The notes under the pieces: model-generated
Told to the model about the DNA's origin: nothing
The model's input: the letters and a program-made list of their open reading frames with translations, nothing else
Databases searched by the model: none
Translations under genes and position numbers: made by a program
DNA from: an uncultured Faecalibacterium sp.
GTDB lineage: Bacteria > Bacillota > Clostridia > Oscillospirales > Ruminococcaceae
DNA: 26,006 nt
Assembly (NCBI GenBank): GCA_900539945.1
Contig: UQDV01000035.1
Location: 1 to 26,006 of the forward strand
Reading direction: 5' to 3'
Shown: piece by piece, positions 1-6,846 of the stretch
Position numbering within the stretch: the first letter of the stretch is position 1
How the letters are laid out: each line of letters begins with the position of its first letter

Positions 1-1010
1 CCGCCGTTGCGGCTGCCGCGGTAACCGCCGCGGTTGCCGTTGCGGTCGCCGTGCTCCGAACGACTGCCGCCGCGATAGCCGCCATTGCGGTTGCCGCCGG
101 GGCGGCGTCCGTTGCCGGGGCGGCCGCCGCGGGGACGGCGCTCGCCGTAGGTGTTCTCGGTCTGGGCATCCGGTGCGGTGGAGTAGATGACCACGCGGCG
201 GTCACGGCCCTCGCCCTTGCTCTCGCTGCGGACCCCCTCCATCTTGCTGATGGCAGAGTGGATGATGCGGCGCTCGTAGGGGTTCATGGGCTCCATGGCA
301 AAGCTGCGGCCGGTCTTGCGCACCTTGGCACCAATGCGCTGTGCCAGGGCGGTCAGGTCGCTTTCCCGCTTGTCGCGGTAGCCGGCCACGTCCAGACCCA
401 GCTTGATGTAATCGCCTTCCAGACGGTTGGCCACCAGGCTTGCCAGATAGGACAGGCTCTCCATGGTCTCGCCGCGGCGGCCGATCAGGGCACCCAGGTG
501 CTCACCGTCCAGACGGATGATGGTGGCTTCGCCCTTCTGCACGGCGCTGAAGGTCACGTTCTCCACGCCCATCTTGGCAATGACTTCCTGCAGGTACTCC
601 ACAGCAGCCTTGACCTTGGCGTTCTCTTCGATCACGATGGGGACCTCGGTCTCCTCGTCTGCGGCTGCGGCAGCAGCCGGGGCGGCCTGCTCTGCGGCAG
701 GCTGCTCAGCCTCGGCAGCCGGTGCTTCCACCGGTGCGGCAGGCTCTTCCACGGGGGCAGCGGGAACTTCCGGGGCAGTCTCCTGCACCGGAGCCGGGGC
801 TACGGCGGGCGCTGCCGGAGCATCGGGTTCTTCCACGCTCACGCATACCTTGGCAGGGGTGGTTTTCAGGCCCAGGAAACCGGTTTTCTGGGGCATCTCC
901 AGCACTTCATAGCTGACATTCAGATCATCGGCCTGTACGCCCAGCAGAGCGCAGGCTTTTGCGCGGGCTTCATCGACCGTCTTGCCGGTCGCTTCCTGCT
1001 TACGGATCAT
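1..1010 (-). CDS. khpB: Jag/KhpB RNA-binding protein (partial, C-terminus beyond the left edge)
   Basis: The frame read from ATG at 1010 stays open to the window edge (336 codons). Residues 1-50 match the Jag N-terminal domain (ATGKTVDEARAKA, TGFLGLKTTPAKV). A linker of about 60 residues rich in Ala, Pro and Glu follows. Next comes a KH domain with the GxxG loop as IGRRG, then an R3H domain (RESDLTALAQR, YERRIIHSAI). Homologues (Jag/SpoIIIJ-associated protein, KhpB) bind RNA, usually with KhpA, and affect cell-wall synthesis and division. The last 50 or so visible residues form an Arg/Gly/Asn-rich tail with several RGG triplets, which is unusual for the family. An AGGAGG site lies 8 nt before the start. 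The gene follows yidC by 24 nt and is probably the distal gene of the rnpA-yidD-yidC operon. Identity is secure; the true C-terminus is not visible. Confidence 0.93.
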   Translation of the reverse strand, partial: MIRKQEATGKTVDEARAKACALLGVQADDLNVSYEVLEMPQKTGFLGLKTTPAKVCVSVEEPDAPAAPAVAPAPVQETAPEVPAAPVEEPAAPVEAPAAEAEQPAAEQAAPAAAAAADEETEVPIVIEENAKVKAAVEYLQEVIAKMGVENVTFSAVQKGEATIIRLDGEHLGALIGRRGETMESLSYLASLVANRLEGDYIKLGLDVAGYRDKRESDLTALAQRIGAKVRKTGRSFAMEPMNPYERRIIHSAISKMEGVRSESKGEGRDRRVVIYSTAPDAQTENTYGERRPRGGRPGNGRRPGGNRNGGYRGGSRSEHGDRNGNRGGYRGSRNG

Positions 1011-1034
1011 AACCGTTCGTCCTCCTTTATTCTT

Positions 1035-2108
1035 TTATTCCTTGTCCTGCTTGTTCAGCTCACTCAGCGGCACGGTGCGCTCGTCCTTGTAGCGCTCGGC
1101 ATCCAGCTTGCGGGCATACTCCAGACGGCACTTGTTCATCTCGCTGGCCGAGAGGTTCTTCTCGGTGACCTTGCCGGTCTTGGGGTCGGTGACCTTCACG
1201 GTGGTGCTCTTCACGCCGCGTTTCTGCTGCTTTTTCTTTTCTTCGATCTGAGCTTCCACTTCCTTGCGCATCTTCTCGGGGTCGTAGATCTTGCGCATGA
1301 CCTGGGTCTGCGCGGTCATCACGATGTTGGAAATGACGTAGTACAGCGAGAATGCCAGCGGGTAGGTAAAGCAGAAGAACAGATACATCAGCGGCATCAG
1401 GTACATGGTCACCTTCATGCTGCCCTGCATCTGCTGGCCGGAGGCCTTCATGCTGATGTGGGTGGACAGGAACATGGTCACCACCGACAGCAGCGGCAGC
1501 ACCAGGTCCAGCGACAGGCCGATCTGCGGGATGCGGGTCAGGTCGATGCCCAGGAAGTTCATGTGCTGGCTAAACTCGGTGATGGTGGCGATCTGGTCTG
1601 CGCTGAAGCAGCCGATCACGCCGGAATTGCCGGCCACGACCTGTGCAATGATGTTGGTGTCGCGGGTGATGGCGGTAAAGGAAACCCCGGCGGCGGTCAG
1701 GGCCTCACCTGCGCTGGCCAGGGCAGCGGCACTGATGTGGAAGATCCGCTCCAGGGGGTTGTACACCACGCCGATAACGCCGAAGATGACCAGGAAGTTG
1801 AGCAGCATGGGCACGCAGCCGGCGGTGGGCTTATAGCCATAGTCCTGCTGCAGCTTGAGCATTTCTTCCTGCTGCTTTTCCGGTTTATCCTTGTACTTGG
1901 TCTGGATCTCCTGCAGCATGGGCTGGAAGGCCGACATTTTGGCCATGCTCTTCTGCTGGCTGAGCTGCAGAGGGATCTTGACGATGTTGATCAGCAGCGT
2001 GAAGAGGATGATGTCCCAGCCGTAGTTGGGCAGCAGCTTGTAGATCCACTCCATCACATAGCCAAGAGGAGCGCTTAGGATGTAAAAGAAGTTCATACCT
2101 TTGTCCAT
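1035..2108 (-). CDS. yidC: YidC/Oxa1/SpoIIIJ-family membrane protein insertase
   Basis: The product (357 aa) inserts and folds membrane proteins, alone or with SecYEG. It has the Gram-positive short YidC layout. An N-terminal hydrophobic segment is followed by TM1 (WDIILFTLLINIVKIPLQL) and a cytoplasmic helical hairpin (QQKSMAKMSAFQPMLQEIQTKYKDKPEKQQEEM). Next are TM2 around the GCVPMLLNFLVIFGVIG motif, a long extracytoplasmic insert (about residues 123-190), three further TM segments and a Lys-rich C-terminal tail that could contact the ribosome. The tail includes a TVKVTDPKTGKVTEKNLS stretch. Unlike B. subtilis SpoIIIJ I see no lipobox cysteine at the N-terminus. By my alignment from memory, the conserved TM1 groove Arg is Asn here, with a Lys three residues later. 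A second in-frame Met lies 4 codons in, and neither start has a strong ribosome-binding site. Confidence 0.94.
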   Translation of the reverse strand: MDKGMNFFYILSAPLGYVMEWIYKLLPNYGWDIILFTLLINIVKIPLQLSQQKSMAKMSAFQPMLQEIQTKYKDKPEKQQEEMLKLQQDYGYKPTAGCVPMLLNFLVIFGVIGVVYNPLERIFHISAAALASAGEALTAAGVSFTAITRDTNIIAQVVAGNSGVIGCFSADQIATITEFSQHMNFLGIDLTRIPQIGLSLDLVLPLLSVVTMFLSTHISMKASGQQMQGSMKVTMYLMPLMYLFFCFTYPLAFSLYYVISNIVMTAQTQVMRKIYDPEKMRKEVEAQIEEKKKQQKRGVKSTTVKVTDPKTGKVTEKNLSASEMNKCRLEYARKLDAERYKDERTVPLSELNKQDKE

Positions 2109-2209
2109 TCTGCCCCGCCTGTGGCACGGGACGCGTTATTTTTTATCGTAGGACACACCGCCCACAGTGCGATGCGTCACAAGAAGCTGAAATTGCAGCG
2201 GGCAGGCCA

Positions 2210-2317
2210 GCGGGGAGCTTTCTCCTCGGACACGAATCGGGCCATTCCATCGCCCGCCCTACTGCCTGCGGCAGCAGGGTCCCACCCCAGCGGACGGTCC
2301 TCGGAGAAACTCCCCGC
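2210..2317. repeat. Imperfect inverted repeat in the 227-bp yidD-yidC spacer
   Basis: The arms at 2210-2231 and 2297-2317 are reverse complements with about 18 of 21 positions matching. They could pair into a long stem enclosing about 65 nt that itself contains small hairpins (CGGGC/GCCCG, CTGC/GCAG). The spacer is unusually long for this otherwise tightly packed operon (yidD overlaps rnpA by 4 nt). It has no convincing ORF. It may be a processing or attenuation site, or a small repetitive element. Only the inverted complementarity is directly seen. Confidence 0.5.
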
Positions 2318-2335
2318 CGTCCTGCCGGTAACGTT

Positions 2336-2641
2336 CTAGTTTGCTTTATGCCGGTTTTTAAACAGTTCTGACGGCTGCAGCCTGCGGGCGGGGTTCGTCC
2401 ACTTCCCTGCTTCCGGCACGGGGTCGTAGCCCCATTTGCCCAGGGGGTTGCACCGGGCGATGCGCCAGGCTCCCAGCAGGATGCCCTTGATGCAGCCGTG
2501 GGTCAGGATGGCCTGCATGGTGTAGTTGCTGCAGCTGGGGGTGAACCGGCAGCTGCGGCCGATCCATGGGCTGAGGGTATGCTGATAGGCCCGGATGGGC
2601 AGGCACAGGGCCCTGCGGCAAGCTGCCTGCAGACGGTTCAT
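2336..2641 (-). CDS. yidD: YidD, membrane protein insertion efficiency factor
   Basis: This 101-aa protein has the complete family signature: a basic amphipathic N-terminus (MNRLQAACRRALCLPIRAYQHTLSP), then the Cys-containing core RFTPSCSNYTMQAI, then GAWRIARCNPLGKWGYDPVP. YidD (DUF37) lies at the inner face of the membrane and assists YidC-dependent insertion. The start codon overlaps the rnpA stop (ATGA, 4 nt), which implies translational coupling. The gene sits in the conserved rpmH-rnpA-yidD-yidC order. Length is slightly above the usual 70-90 aa because of a C-terminal tail (TNPARRLQPSELFKNRHKAN). Confidence 0.95.
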   Translation of the reverse strand: MNRLQAACRRALCLPIRAYQHTLSPWIGRSCRFTPSCSNYTMQAILTHGCIKGILLGAWRIARCNPLGKWGYDPVPEAGKWTNPARRLQPSELFKNRHKAN

Positions 2642-3054
2642 GCCTTTGCCTTCTCGTCCGCTGCCGGCTTTTTACGGGCCGGAGGCAGGGTGGCGGGCGG
2701 CGGTGCGTCCGGCTGCTTTGCCTTGTCCGGCAGGCCGGCCTGGGCAAACAGCTTTGCCACGATGCTGCTGAGCTGCCAGCTCTTGAGCCGCGGGGTCATG
2801 CCCCGGGCCACGAATACCAGATCGTAACCGCCGATGTTGTAATCCAAATGCTCGTCGATGGCGGCCTTCATCACACGGCGGGCGCGGTTGCGCTGCACGG
2901 CGTGGCCGATCTTCTTGGTGGCGGTCAGGCCCACGCGGGTGCGTTTGCCGCGGGTCTTGAGCACATACAGCACCAGAGCCTGGTTCACATAGGATTTGCC
3001 GCGGGCATACACGCGGCCAAATTCGTTGTTGCGGCGGATGGGACGGTAGCGCAT
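2638..3054 (-). CDS. rnpA: Ribonuclease P protein component
   Basis: RnpA is the protein cofactor of the RNase P ribozyme, which matures tRNA 5' ends. The sequence shows the N-terminal RNNEFGRVYARGKSYVNQALVLYVL strand/helix, the substrate-groove residues and the hallmark RNR helix (AVQRNRARRVMKAAI). I chose ATG at 3054 (MRYRPIRRNNEF, 138 aa) because AAAGGAGG lies about 9 nt upstream and homologues begin here. The frame is open 16 codons further, but that stretch is not conserved. A Pro/Lys/Ala-rich tail of about 30 residues follows the folded domain. A 4-nt overlap couples it to yidD. Confidence 0.95.
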   Translation of the reverse strand: MRYRPIRRNNEFGRVYARGKSYVNQALVLYVLKTRGKRTRVGLTATKKIGHAVQRNRARRVMKAAIDEHLDYNIGGYDLVFVARGMTPRLKSWQLSSIVAKLFAQAGLPDKAKQPDAPPPATLPPARKKPAADEKAKA

Positions 3055-3120
3055 TGCTTCGGCGCCTCCTTTCTCTTCTGCCCGGCACCAAGCCGGGTGC
3101 ACAAAGCAGATTCTTTAGCC

Positions 3121-3149
3121 AGTATATCAGAATTTTTTCGACTTTAAAA
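3121..3149 (-). promoter_or_regulatory. Putative promoter of rnpA-yidD-yidC-jag
   Basis: Read on the minus strand, a TATACT -10 element (3121-3126) lies 17 bp from a weak -35 (TTTTAA, 3144-3149). It sits just downstream of two hairpins following rpmH and about 67 bp before the rnpA start. It would allow rnpA-yidD-yidC-jag to be expressed independently of rpmH. The -35 matches only 3 of 6 positions. Confidence 0.45.
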
Positions 3150-3178
3150 GGCCCCCATGGGCTTTTTGCGAAAAATTT

Positions 3179-3194
3179 TTCCGGTTTGCCGGAA
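3179..3194 (-). terminator. Second hairpin of the rpmH-rnpA spacer, terminator-like
   Basis: On the minus strand TTCCGG-CAAA-CCGGAA forms a 6-bp stem with a 4-nt loop, followed by AAATTTTT. It is downstream of the stronger hairpin at 3210-3238, giving a tandem arrangement that should reduce rpmH read-through into rnpA. Confidence 0.45.
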
Positions 3195-3209
3195 TTTTTC
3201 AAATAAAAT

Positions 3210-3238
3210 AAGACCACCGATCCAGAATCAGCGGTCTT
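3210..3238 (-). terminator. Rho-independent terminator or attenuator after rpmH
   Basis: AAGACC and GGTCTT close a 12-bp stem (two G-T wobbles) with a 5-nt loop (TCTGG on the minus strand). ATTTTATTT follows. It lies 49 bp after the rpmH stop, so most rpmH transcripts probably end here. Confidence 0.75.
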
Positions 3239-3286
3239 TTGTGCGCATATTGGGTTCTGCGCCGGATCTCGTCATAAAACGCGGGA

Positions 3287-3421
3287 TCAGACAGTCAGGC
3301 TCTTGCGGCCCTTAGCACGGCGAGCATTGATGACCTTGCGGCCGTTCTTGGTGCTCATGCGGGTCAGAAAGCCATGAACTTCCTTGCGATGACGCTTCTT
3401 GGGCTGAAAAGTTCTCTTCAT
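3287..3421 (-). CDS. rpmH: 50S ribosomal protein L34
   Basis: This 44-aa, very basic protein starts [22 protein letters not shown] and ends [16 protein letters not shown], the canonical L34 sequence and length. It binds 23S rRNA in the large subunit. The frame is open another 26 codons upstream, but the L34 start is fixed by homology and by GGAGG 8 nt before ATG at 3421. It diverges from dnaA across 368 bp, the usual arrangement beside oriC. It has its own strong promoter and a terminator before rnpA. Confidence 0.98.
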   Translation of the reverse strand: MKRTFQPKKRHRKEVHGFLTRMSTKNGRKVINARRAKGRKSLTV

Positions 3422-3500
3422 GGTTGTATCCTCCGTAAAAACTCGTCCCCGATGATGGGGTATTTCTGGTCCCAAAATGGGGACAGGCTTGCAATTCAAC

Positions 3501-3530
3501 AGTATATCGCACAGTATGGCGTTCTGTCAA
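3501..3530 (-). promoter_or_regulatory. Strong promoter of rpmH
   Basis: On the minus strand there is a perfect TTGACA -35 (3525-3530), an 18-bp spacer and a TATACT -10 (3501-3506). The predicted start near 3494 leaves a leader of about 73 nt before rpmH. This is the best -35 match in the left arm, as expected for a ribosomal protein gene. Confidence 0.8.
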
Positions 3531-3594
3531 GCATTTTTTTCGCTTTCCTGCAAACTTTTTTGTGAAAAGATTTTCAACTTTTTCACCATTCTGC

Positions 3595-3603
3595 CGTGGA
3601 AAA
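3595..3603. promoter_or_regulatory. DnaA-box-like 9-mer upstream of dnaA
   Basis: CGTGGAAAA is the reverse complement of TTTTCCACG, one base from the TTTTCCACA box seen in oriC. Together with the nearby TGTGAAAAG (3561-3569) it could support DnaA autorepression. One or two boxes alone are weak evidence. Confidence 0.4.
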
Positions 3604-3611
3604 CTCGTCTG

Positions 3612-3627
3612 CCACAAGATATTGTGG
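3612..3627. promoter_or_regulatory. Palindromic operator resembling an NrdR box, in the rpmH-dnaA region
   Basis: The 16-bp palindrome CCACAAGATATTGTGG matches 13 of 16 positions of the NrdR-box pattern ACACWATATATWGTGT as I remember it. It lies about 85 bp upstream of the dnaA -35 and about 80 bp upstream of the rpmH -35. NrdR is the dNTP/ATP-sensing repressor of ribonucleotide reductase genes, whose boxes normally occur in pairs about 31-32 bp apart. Here only a half-match (CCACAA at 3644-3649) is found at +32. No T-run follows, so a terminator role is unlikely. Confidence 0.35.
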
Positions 3628-3710
3628 CTTTTGGTCCGCCGCGCCACAACGCGAAAAACCCGACACAGGGCGGTCTTATTTTATGTATATAAAATTACCT
3701 TATAGAAATA

Positions 3711-3739
3711 TAGACGCACAGAGTTTTTTGTGGTATACT
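3711..3739 (+). promoter_or_regulatory. Promoter of dnaA
   Basis: TAGACG (3711-3716), a 17-bp spacer and TATACT (3734-3739) preceded by TGG (extended -10). The predicted transcript starts near 3746, leaving a short leader of about 44 nt before the dnaA ATG. Flanking DNA is AT-rich. Confidence 0.65.
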
Positions 3740-3789
3740 AACCTGGTATCAGCAGCATTGTTGAAAACTTCAATGGAGTGGATGTTTTT

Positions 3790-5112
3790 ATGGATTCTTT
3801 CAAGGACGTTTTAGAGGCCGCCCAGGCGTACTGCAAAACGCAGATGGCCGAGCCGACCTATAATCTCTACATCGACGGCCTGGAGCCCATCAGCTTTGAG
3901 GACTCCAGCCACATCACCCTGTCGGTGCGCAACGACTTCATCTGTAAGATCGTCACCGACCGCTACCTGGGCCTGCTGAAGGAGGCCTTCAAGACCGTGC
4001 TGGGCTTTGACGTTGACATCACGCTGGTGGTGCCCAGCACCCCGCCCCACGAGGTGGTGCTGGCCCAGCAGTACGAGGCGAACCCCGCCTCCCCCCAAGG
4101 CAACTACGAGTTCACCTTCGAGAACTTCATCAAGGGCCCATCCAACCAGTTTGCGTTTGCTGCGGCGCAGGCGGTGGCGGCCAACCCTTCCGGCGCTTAC
4201 AACCCGCTGTTCATCTACGGCGGCTCGGGCCTTGGCAAGACCCATCTGCTGACGGCCATCCAGACCGAGATCAAACGCACCCACCCCGACTTCGTCATCA
4301 TGTATGTGACCTGCGAGCAGTTCACCAATGAGCTGATCGCCGCCATCCGCGCCGGCAGCACCGAGGACTTCCGCATGAAGTACCGCGTGGCCGACCTGCT
4401 GCTGGTGGACGATATTCAGTTCATCGCCGGCAAGGAGTCCACCCAGGAAGAGTTCTTCCACACCTTCAACTCCCTGCACGACGCCCACAAGCAGATCGTC
4501 ATTGCTTCCGATCGCCCGGCCAAGGAGATCAAGAGCCTGGAAGAGCGCCTGCGCACCCGCTTTGAGTGGGGCCTGACCGCCGATGTCCAGCCGCCGGACT
4601 TCGAGACCCGCGTGGCCATCGTCAAGCGTAAGGCAGAGCTGCTGCACCTGGATCTGCCCGAGGATGTGGCCGAGTTCATCGCCAACCACCTGAAGAACAA
4701 CATCCGCCAGCTGGAAGGCGCCGTGAAAAAGCTGAACGCCTACTACATGCTGGAGGGCATCCAGCCGGTGATCAGCGTGGCCCAGAACGCCATCAAGGAC
4801 ATCCTCAACGAGACCCAGCCCGTACCAGTGACCATCGAAAAGATCATCGGCGAGGTGTCCCGCACCTTCAACGTCTCCCCTGCCGACATCCGGGGCACCA
4901 AGCGCAACGCCAATGTGGCCTCTGCCCGCCGTGTGGCCATCTACATCCTGCGGGAGGTCACCGGCATGAGCATGGAAGAGATCGGCCGGGAGTTCTCCGG
5001 CCGCGATCACTCCACCATCGTCTACTCCCTCAAGACCATGGAACGGGACATGAAGAACGACCAGCACCTGCGCGAGACCGTGAGCGACATCATCAAGAAC
5101 GTCAAGGCCTGA
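3790..5112 (+). CDS. dnaA: Chromosomal replication initiator DnaA
   Basis: DnaA binds DnaA boxes, oligomerises with ATP and melts the origin. Domain I (MDSFKDVLEAAQAYCKTQM) contacts helicase-loading partners. A short variable linker follows, then the AAA+ domain with Walker A GGSGLGKTHLL (K150), Walker B LLLVDDIQF and the sensor/box VII region (RLRTRFEWGL). Domain IV carries the DNA-binding signature EFSGRDHSTIVYSL. I prefer ATG at 3790 (440 aa) because GGAGTGG lies about 8 nt before it. A GTG four codons upstream (3778) is in frame but overlaps that ribosome-binding site. The gene faces away from rpmH, with oriC immediately downstream. In domain IV the usual PRQ before the helix reads ARR, a lineage variant. 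Confidence 0.97.
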   Translation: MDSFKDVLEAAQAYCKTQMAEPTYNLYIDGLEPISFEDSSHITLSVRNDFICKIVTDRYLGLLKEAFKTVLGFDVDITLVVPSTPPHEVVLAQQYEANPASPQGNYEFTFENFIKGPSNQFAFAAAQAVAANPSGAYNPLFIYGGSGLGKTHLLTAIQTEIKRTHPDFVIMYVTCEQFTNELIAAIRAGSTEDFRMKYRVADLLLVDDIQFIAGKESTQEEFFHTFNSLHDAHKQIVIASDRPAKEIKSLEERLRTRFEWGLTADVQPPDFETRVAIVKRKAELLHLDLPEDVAEFIANHLKNNIRQLEGAVKKLNAYYMLEGIQPVISVAQNAIKDILNETQPVPVTIEKIIGEVSRTFNVSPADIRGTKRNANVASARRVAIYILREVTGMSMEEIGREFSGRDHSTIVYSLKTMERDMKNDQHLRETVSDIIKNVKA

Positions 5113-5266
5113 GACAGATTTTGACGTAAAAGTCATACTCATTTCAGGGTCTCACCCCAAAATATGGGGAAAAACCGGGGCAAAATGGGGAAAACAGACC
5201 CATATCTTGTGGTAAAATCGCAAACCTTTCCACACTTTCCACCGAGTTTTCAACATTCAACCTGTT

Positions 5267-5289
5267 CTTTCCACATCCGCTGTGGAAAG
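5267..5289. repeat. Perfect inverted pair of DnaA boxes
   Basis: CTTTCCACA, a 5-nt spacer (TCCGC) and TGTGGAAAG form a perfect 9-bp inverted repeat in mid-oriC. Two DnaA molecules would bind face to face 14 bp apart. A direct tandem pair with 9-bp period (5226-5243) lies 24 bp upstream. Confidence 0.7.
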
Positions 5290-5383
5290 CGAGACTTCTC
5301 TTCACGATTCCACAATTCCTCCACAACCCATTCACAATCCGGTGGAAACCAAAACCCCTGCATTCCGACAAGGCTTTTCCGAG

Positions 5384-5426
5384 TTTTCCACAAGTTCCCC
5401 ACCCCCTACTACGGTTACTACAACAA
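5384..5426 (+). promoter_or_regulatory. Candidate origin-unwinding module: DnaA box, C-rich spacer, DnaA-trios
   Basis: The single consensus box TTTTCCACA (5384-5392) is followed by a C-rich 13-nt spacer. Triplets then run in register from 5406: CTA CTA CGG TTA CTA CAA CAA. Read on the other strand these give the 3'-GAT-like DnaA-trio pattern on which DnaA assembles to melt DNA in B. subtilis. The order box, GC cluster, trios and then AT-richer DNA before dnaN matches the described basal unwinding system. Confidence 0.6.
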
Positions 5427-5510
5427 GTTCAATAAGATAGACCGGTCAGCAGGCAATTCTGAAGAACAGACCTACAATACGGCCGGTGAACAAAAAGGAG
5501 CGATTCTGGT

Positions 5511-6617
5511 TTGAACATTGTATGCGATAAAACCCTTCTCAGTGCAGCGATCGACGGCGTTTCCAAGGCCGTCACCATGCGGTCAGCCATCCCGGTGCTG
5601 GAAGGCATCCTGCTGAAAGCCGAAGGTTTCCAGCTCACCCTGACCGGCTATGACCTGGAAATGGGCATCGTGACCACCATCGAGGCCAACGTCAAGGAAC
5701 CCGGTGAGATCGTGCTGAACGCAAAACTGCTCAGCAGCATGATCAGCCGGATGCCCGCTGGTCAGATCAGCATCCTGTCTGCCGACAACGGCAAGACCAC
5801 CATCAAGAGCGGCGTGGCGGAATTCGAGATCCAGTCCATGGCCGCCACCGACTTCCCCGACCTGCCCAACACCGGTGCCGAGGAGACCCTGACCATCCCC
5901 ACCGGCGTGCTCCGGGACATGATCGACCGCACCCTGTACGCCGTGAGTCAGGACGAGAAAAAACCGGCTCACACCGGCGAACTGTTTGAGATCGAACCCG
6001 ATAAGCTGACCATCGTGGCCCTGGACGGCTACCGTCTGGCCATCGTGGAGCGCCCGGTCACCGCCGTGAAGGACATCCGCATCATCGTGCCCAGCAAGAC
6101 CATGACCGAAGTGGCCCACCTGCTGCCCAACGACGACGAAGAGCCGGTACACATCTGTGCCAACCGCCGCTATGTGGTGTTCATGGCTGCCGGTTACACC
6201 ATCATGAGCCGCCTGATCGAGGGCGAGTTCCTGAACTATCACAACGTGATCCCCGCCGGCAGCCGTACCCGGGTGACCCTTGACACCAAGGAGTTCATCG
6301 AGACCATCGAGCGTGCCTCTCTGATTATTACAGAGCGTTTAAAAAATCCCCTCCGCATTACCTTTACAGAGGGGAAAGTCGTGGTGCGCTGCCAGACGAA
6401 TCTGGGCCGCGTGGTGGATGAATTCAACGCGCAGTGTGAGGGCGACGAGGTGGAGATCGGCTTCAACAACCGCTATCTGCTGGATGCTCTGCGCAACGCC
6501 CGCACCGAACAGGTGCGCATGGAAATCAGCGGCCCCCTGAGCCCGGTCAAGGTGCTGCCCGTGGATGGCAGCGATTTCCTATATCTGGTGCTGCCCGTGC
6601 GCTTCAAGAACGATTAA
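5511..6617 (+). CDS. dnaN: DNA polymerase III beta subunit (sliding clamp)
   Basis: The 368-aa product forms the ring-shaped dimer that tethers DNA polymerase III and recruits repair factors. The N-terminus ([35 protein letters not shown]) and the closing C-terminus ([16 protein letters not shown]) are canonical, and three similar clamp domains fit the length. The start is TTG at 5511, with AAAGGAG about 10 nt upstream. No in-frame ATG or GTG gives the conserved N-terminus, and an ATG nearby is out of frame. The rare start may limit clamp synthesis. The gene is followed by yaaA after 13 nt. Confidence 0.97.
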   Translation: MNIVCDKTLLSAAIDGVSKAVTMRSAIPVLEGILLKAEGFQLTLTGYDLEMGIVTTIEANVKEPGEIVLNAKLLSSMISRMPAGQISILSADNGKTTIKSGVAEFEIQSMAATDFPDLPNTGAEETLTIPTGVLRDMIDRTLYAVSQDEKKPAHTGELFEIEPDKLTIVALDGYRLAIVERPVTAVKDIRIIVPSKTMTEVAHLLPNDDEEPVHICANRRYVVFMAAGYTIMSRLIEGEFLNYHNVIPAGSRTRVTLDTKEFIETIERASLIITERLKNPLRITFTEGKVVVRCQTNLGRVVDEFNAQCEGDEVEIGFNNRYLLDALRNARTEQVRMEISGPLSPVKVLPVDGSDFLYLVLPVRFKND

Positions 6618-6630
6618 GAAAGGCGATTTT

Positions 6631-6846
6631 ATGCAGAAAATTCTCATTCATACGGAATTTATCAAGCTGGATGCCCTGCTGAAGTACGCAGGCCTGTGCG
6701 AGACCGGCGGCGAAGCCAAGGAGCTGGTGCAGGGCGGTGCCGTGAAGGTGAACGGCGAGGTATGCACCATGCGCGGCAAAAAGTGCCGTGCCGGTGACGT
6801 GATCGAGCTGGACGGCCAGTCCGTGGAAGTCGGGCAGGGCCAGTAA
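6631..6846 (+). CDS. yaaA: YaaA/RlbA-like S4-domain RNA-binding protein
   Basis: A 71-aa protein consisting almost only of an S4 fold: [54 protein letters not shown]. This matches the small S4 protein that always sits between dnaN and recF in Firmicutes (B. subtilis YaaA, linked to 50S ribosome assembly). I start at ATG 6631, 13 nt after dnaN, with GAAAGG 7 nt upstream. The longer open frame lies inside dnaN. Its TAA stop overlaps the recF ATG by one base. Confidence 0.93.
   Translation: MQKILIHTEFIKLDALLKYAGLCETGGEAKELVQGGAVKVNGEVCTMRGKKCRAGDVIELDGQSVEVGQGQ

Larger units (their letters stand above)
5113..5510. other. oriC: Replication origin oriC (dnaA-dnaN intergenic region)
   Basis: This 398-bp gap has no gene but is dense in DnaA-box-like 9-mers: TGGGGAAAA at 5165 and 5186, TGTGGTAAA at 5209, CTTTCCACA at 5226, CTTTCCACC at 5235, CTTTCCACA at 5267, TGTGGAAAG at 5281, GATTCCACA at 5306, TCCTCCACA at 5317, GGTGGAAAC at 5341 and the best one, TTTTCCACA, at 5384. 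The position between dnaA and dnaN matches the bacterial oriC found in most Firmicutes. Gene orientation flips around this locus, as expected for a bidirectional origin. Many boxes carry C instead of T at position 1 and T instead of A at position 3, so the set is skewed toward YTTTCCACA rather than TTATCCACA. No convincing terminator separates dnaA from dnaN. Confidence 0.9.

Noticed and set aside
51..2078. A 675-codon plus-strand open frame
   Set aside because: It is antisense to jag and yidC, both of which have clear family motifs.
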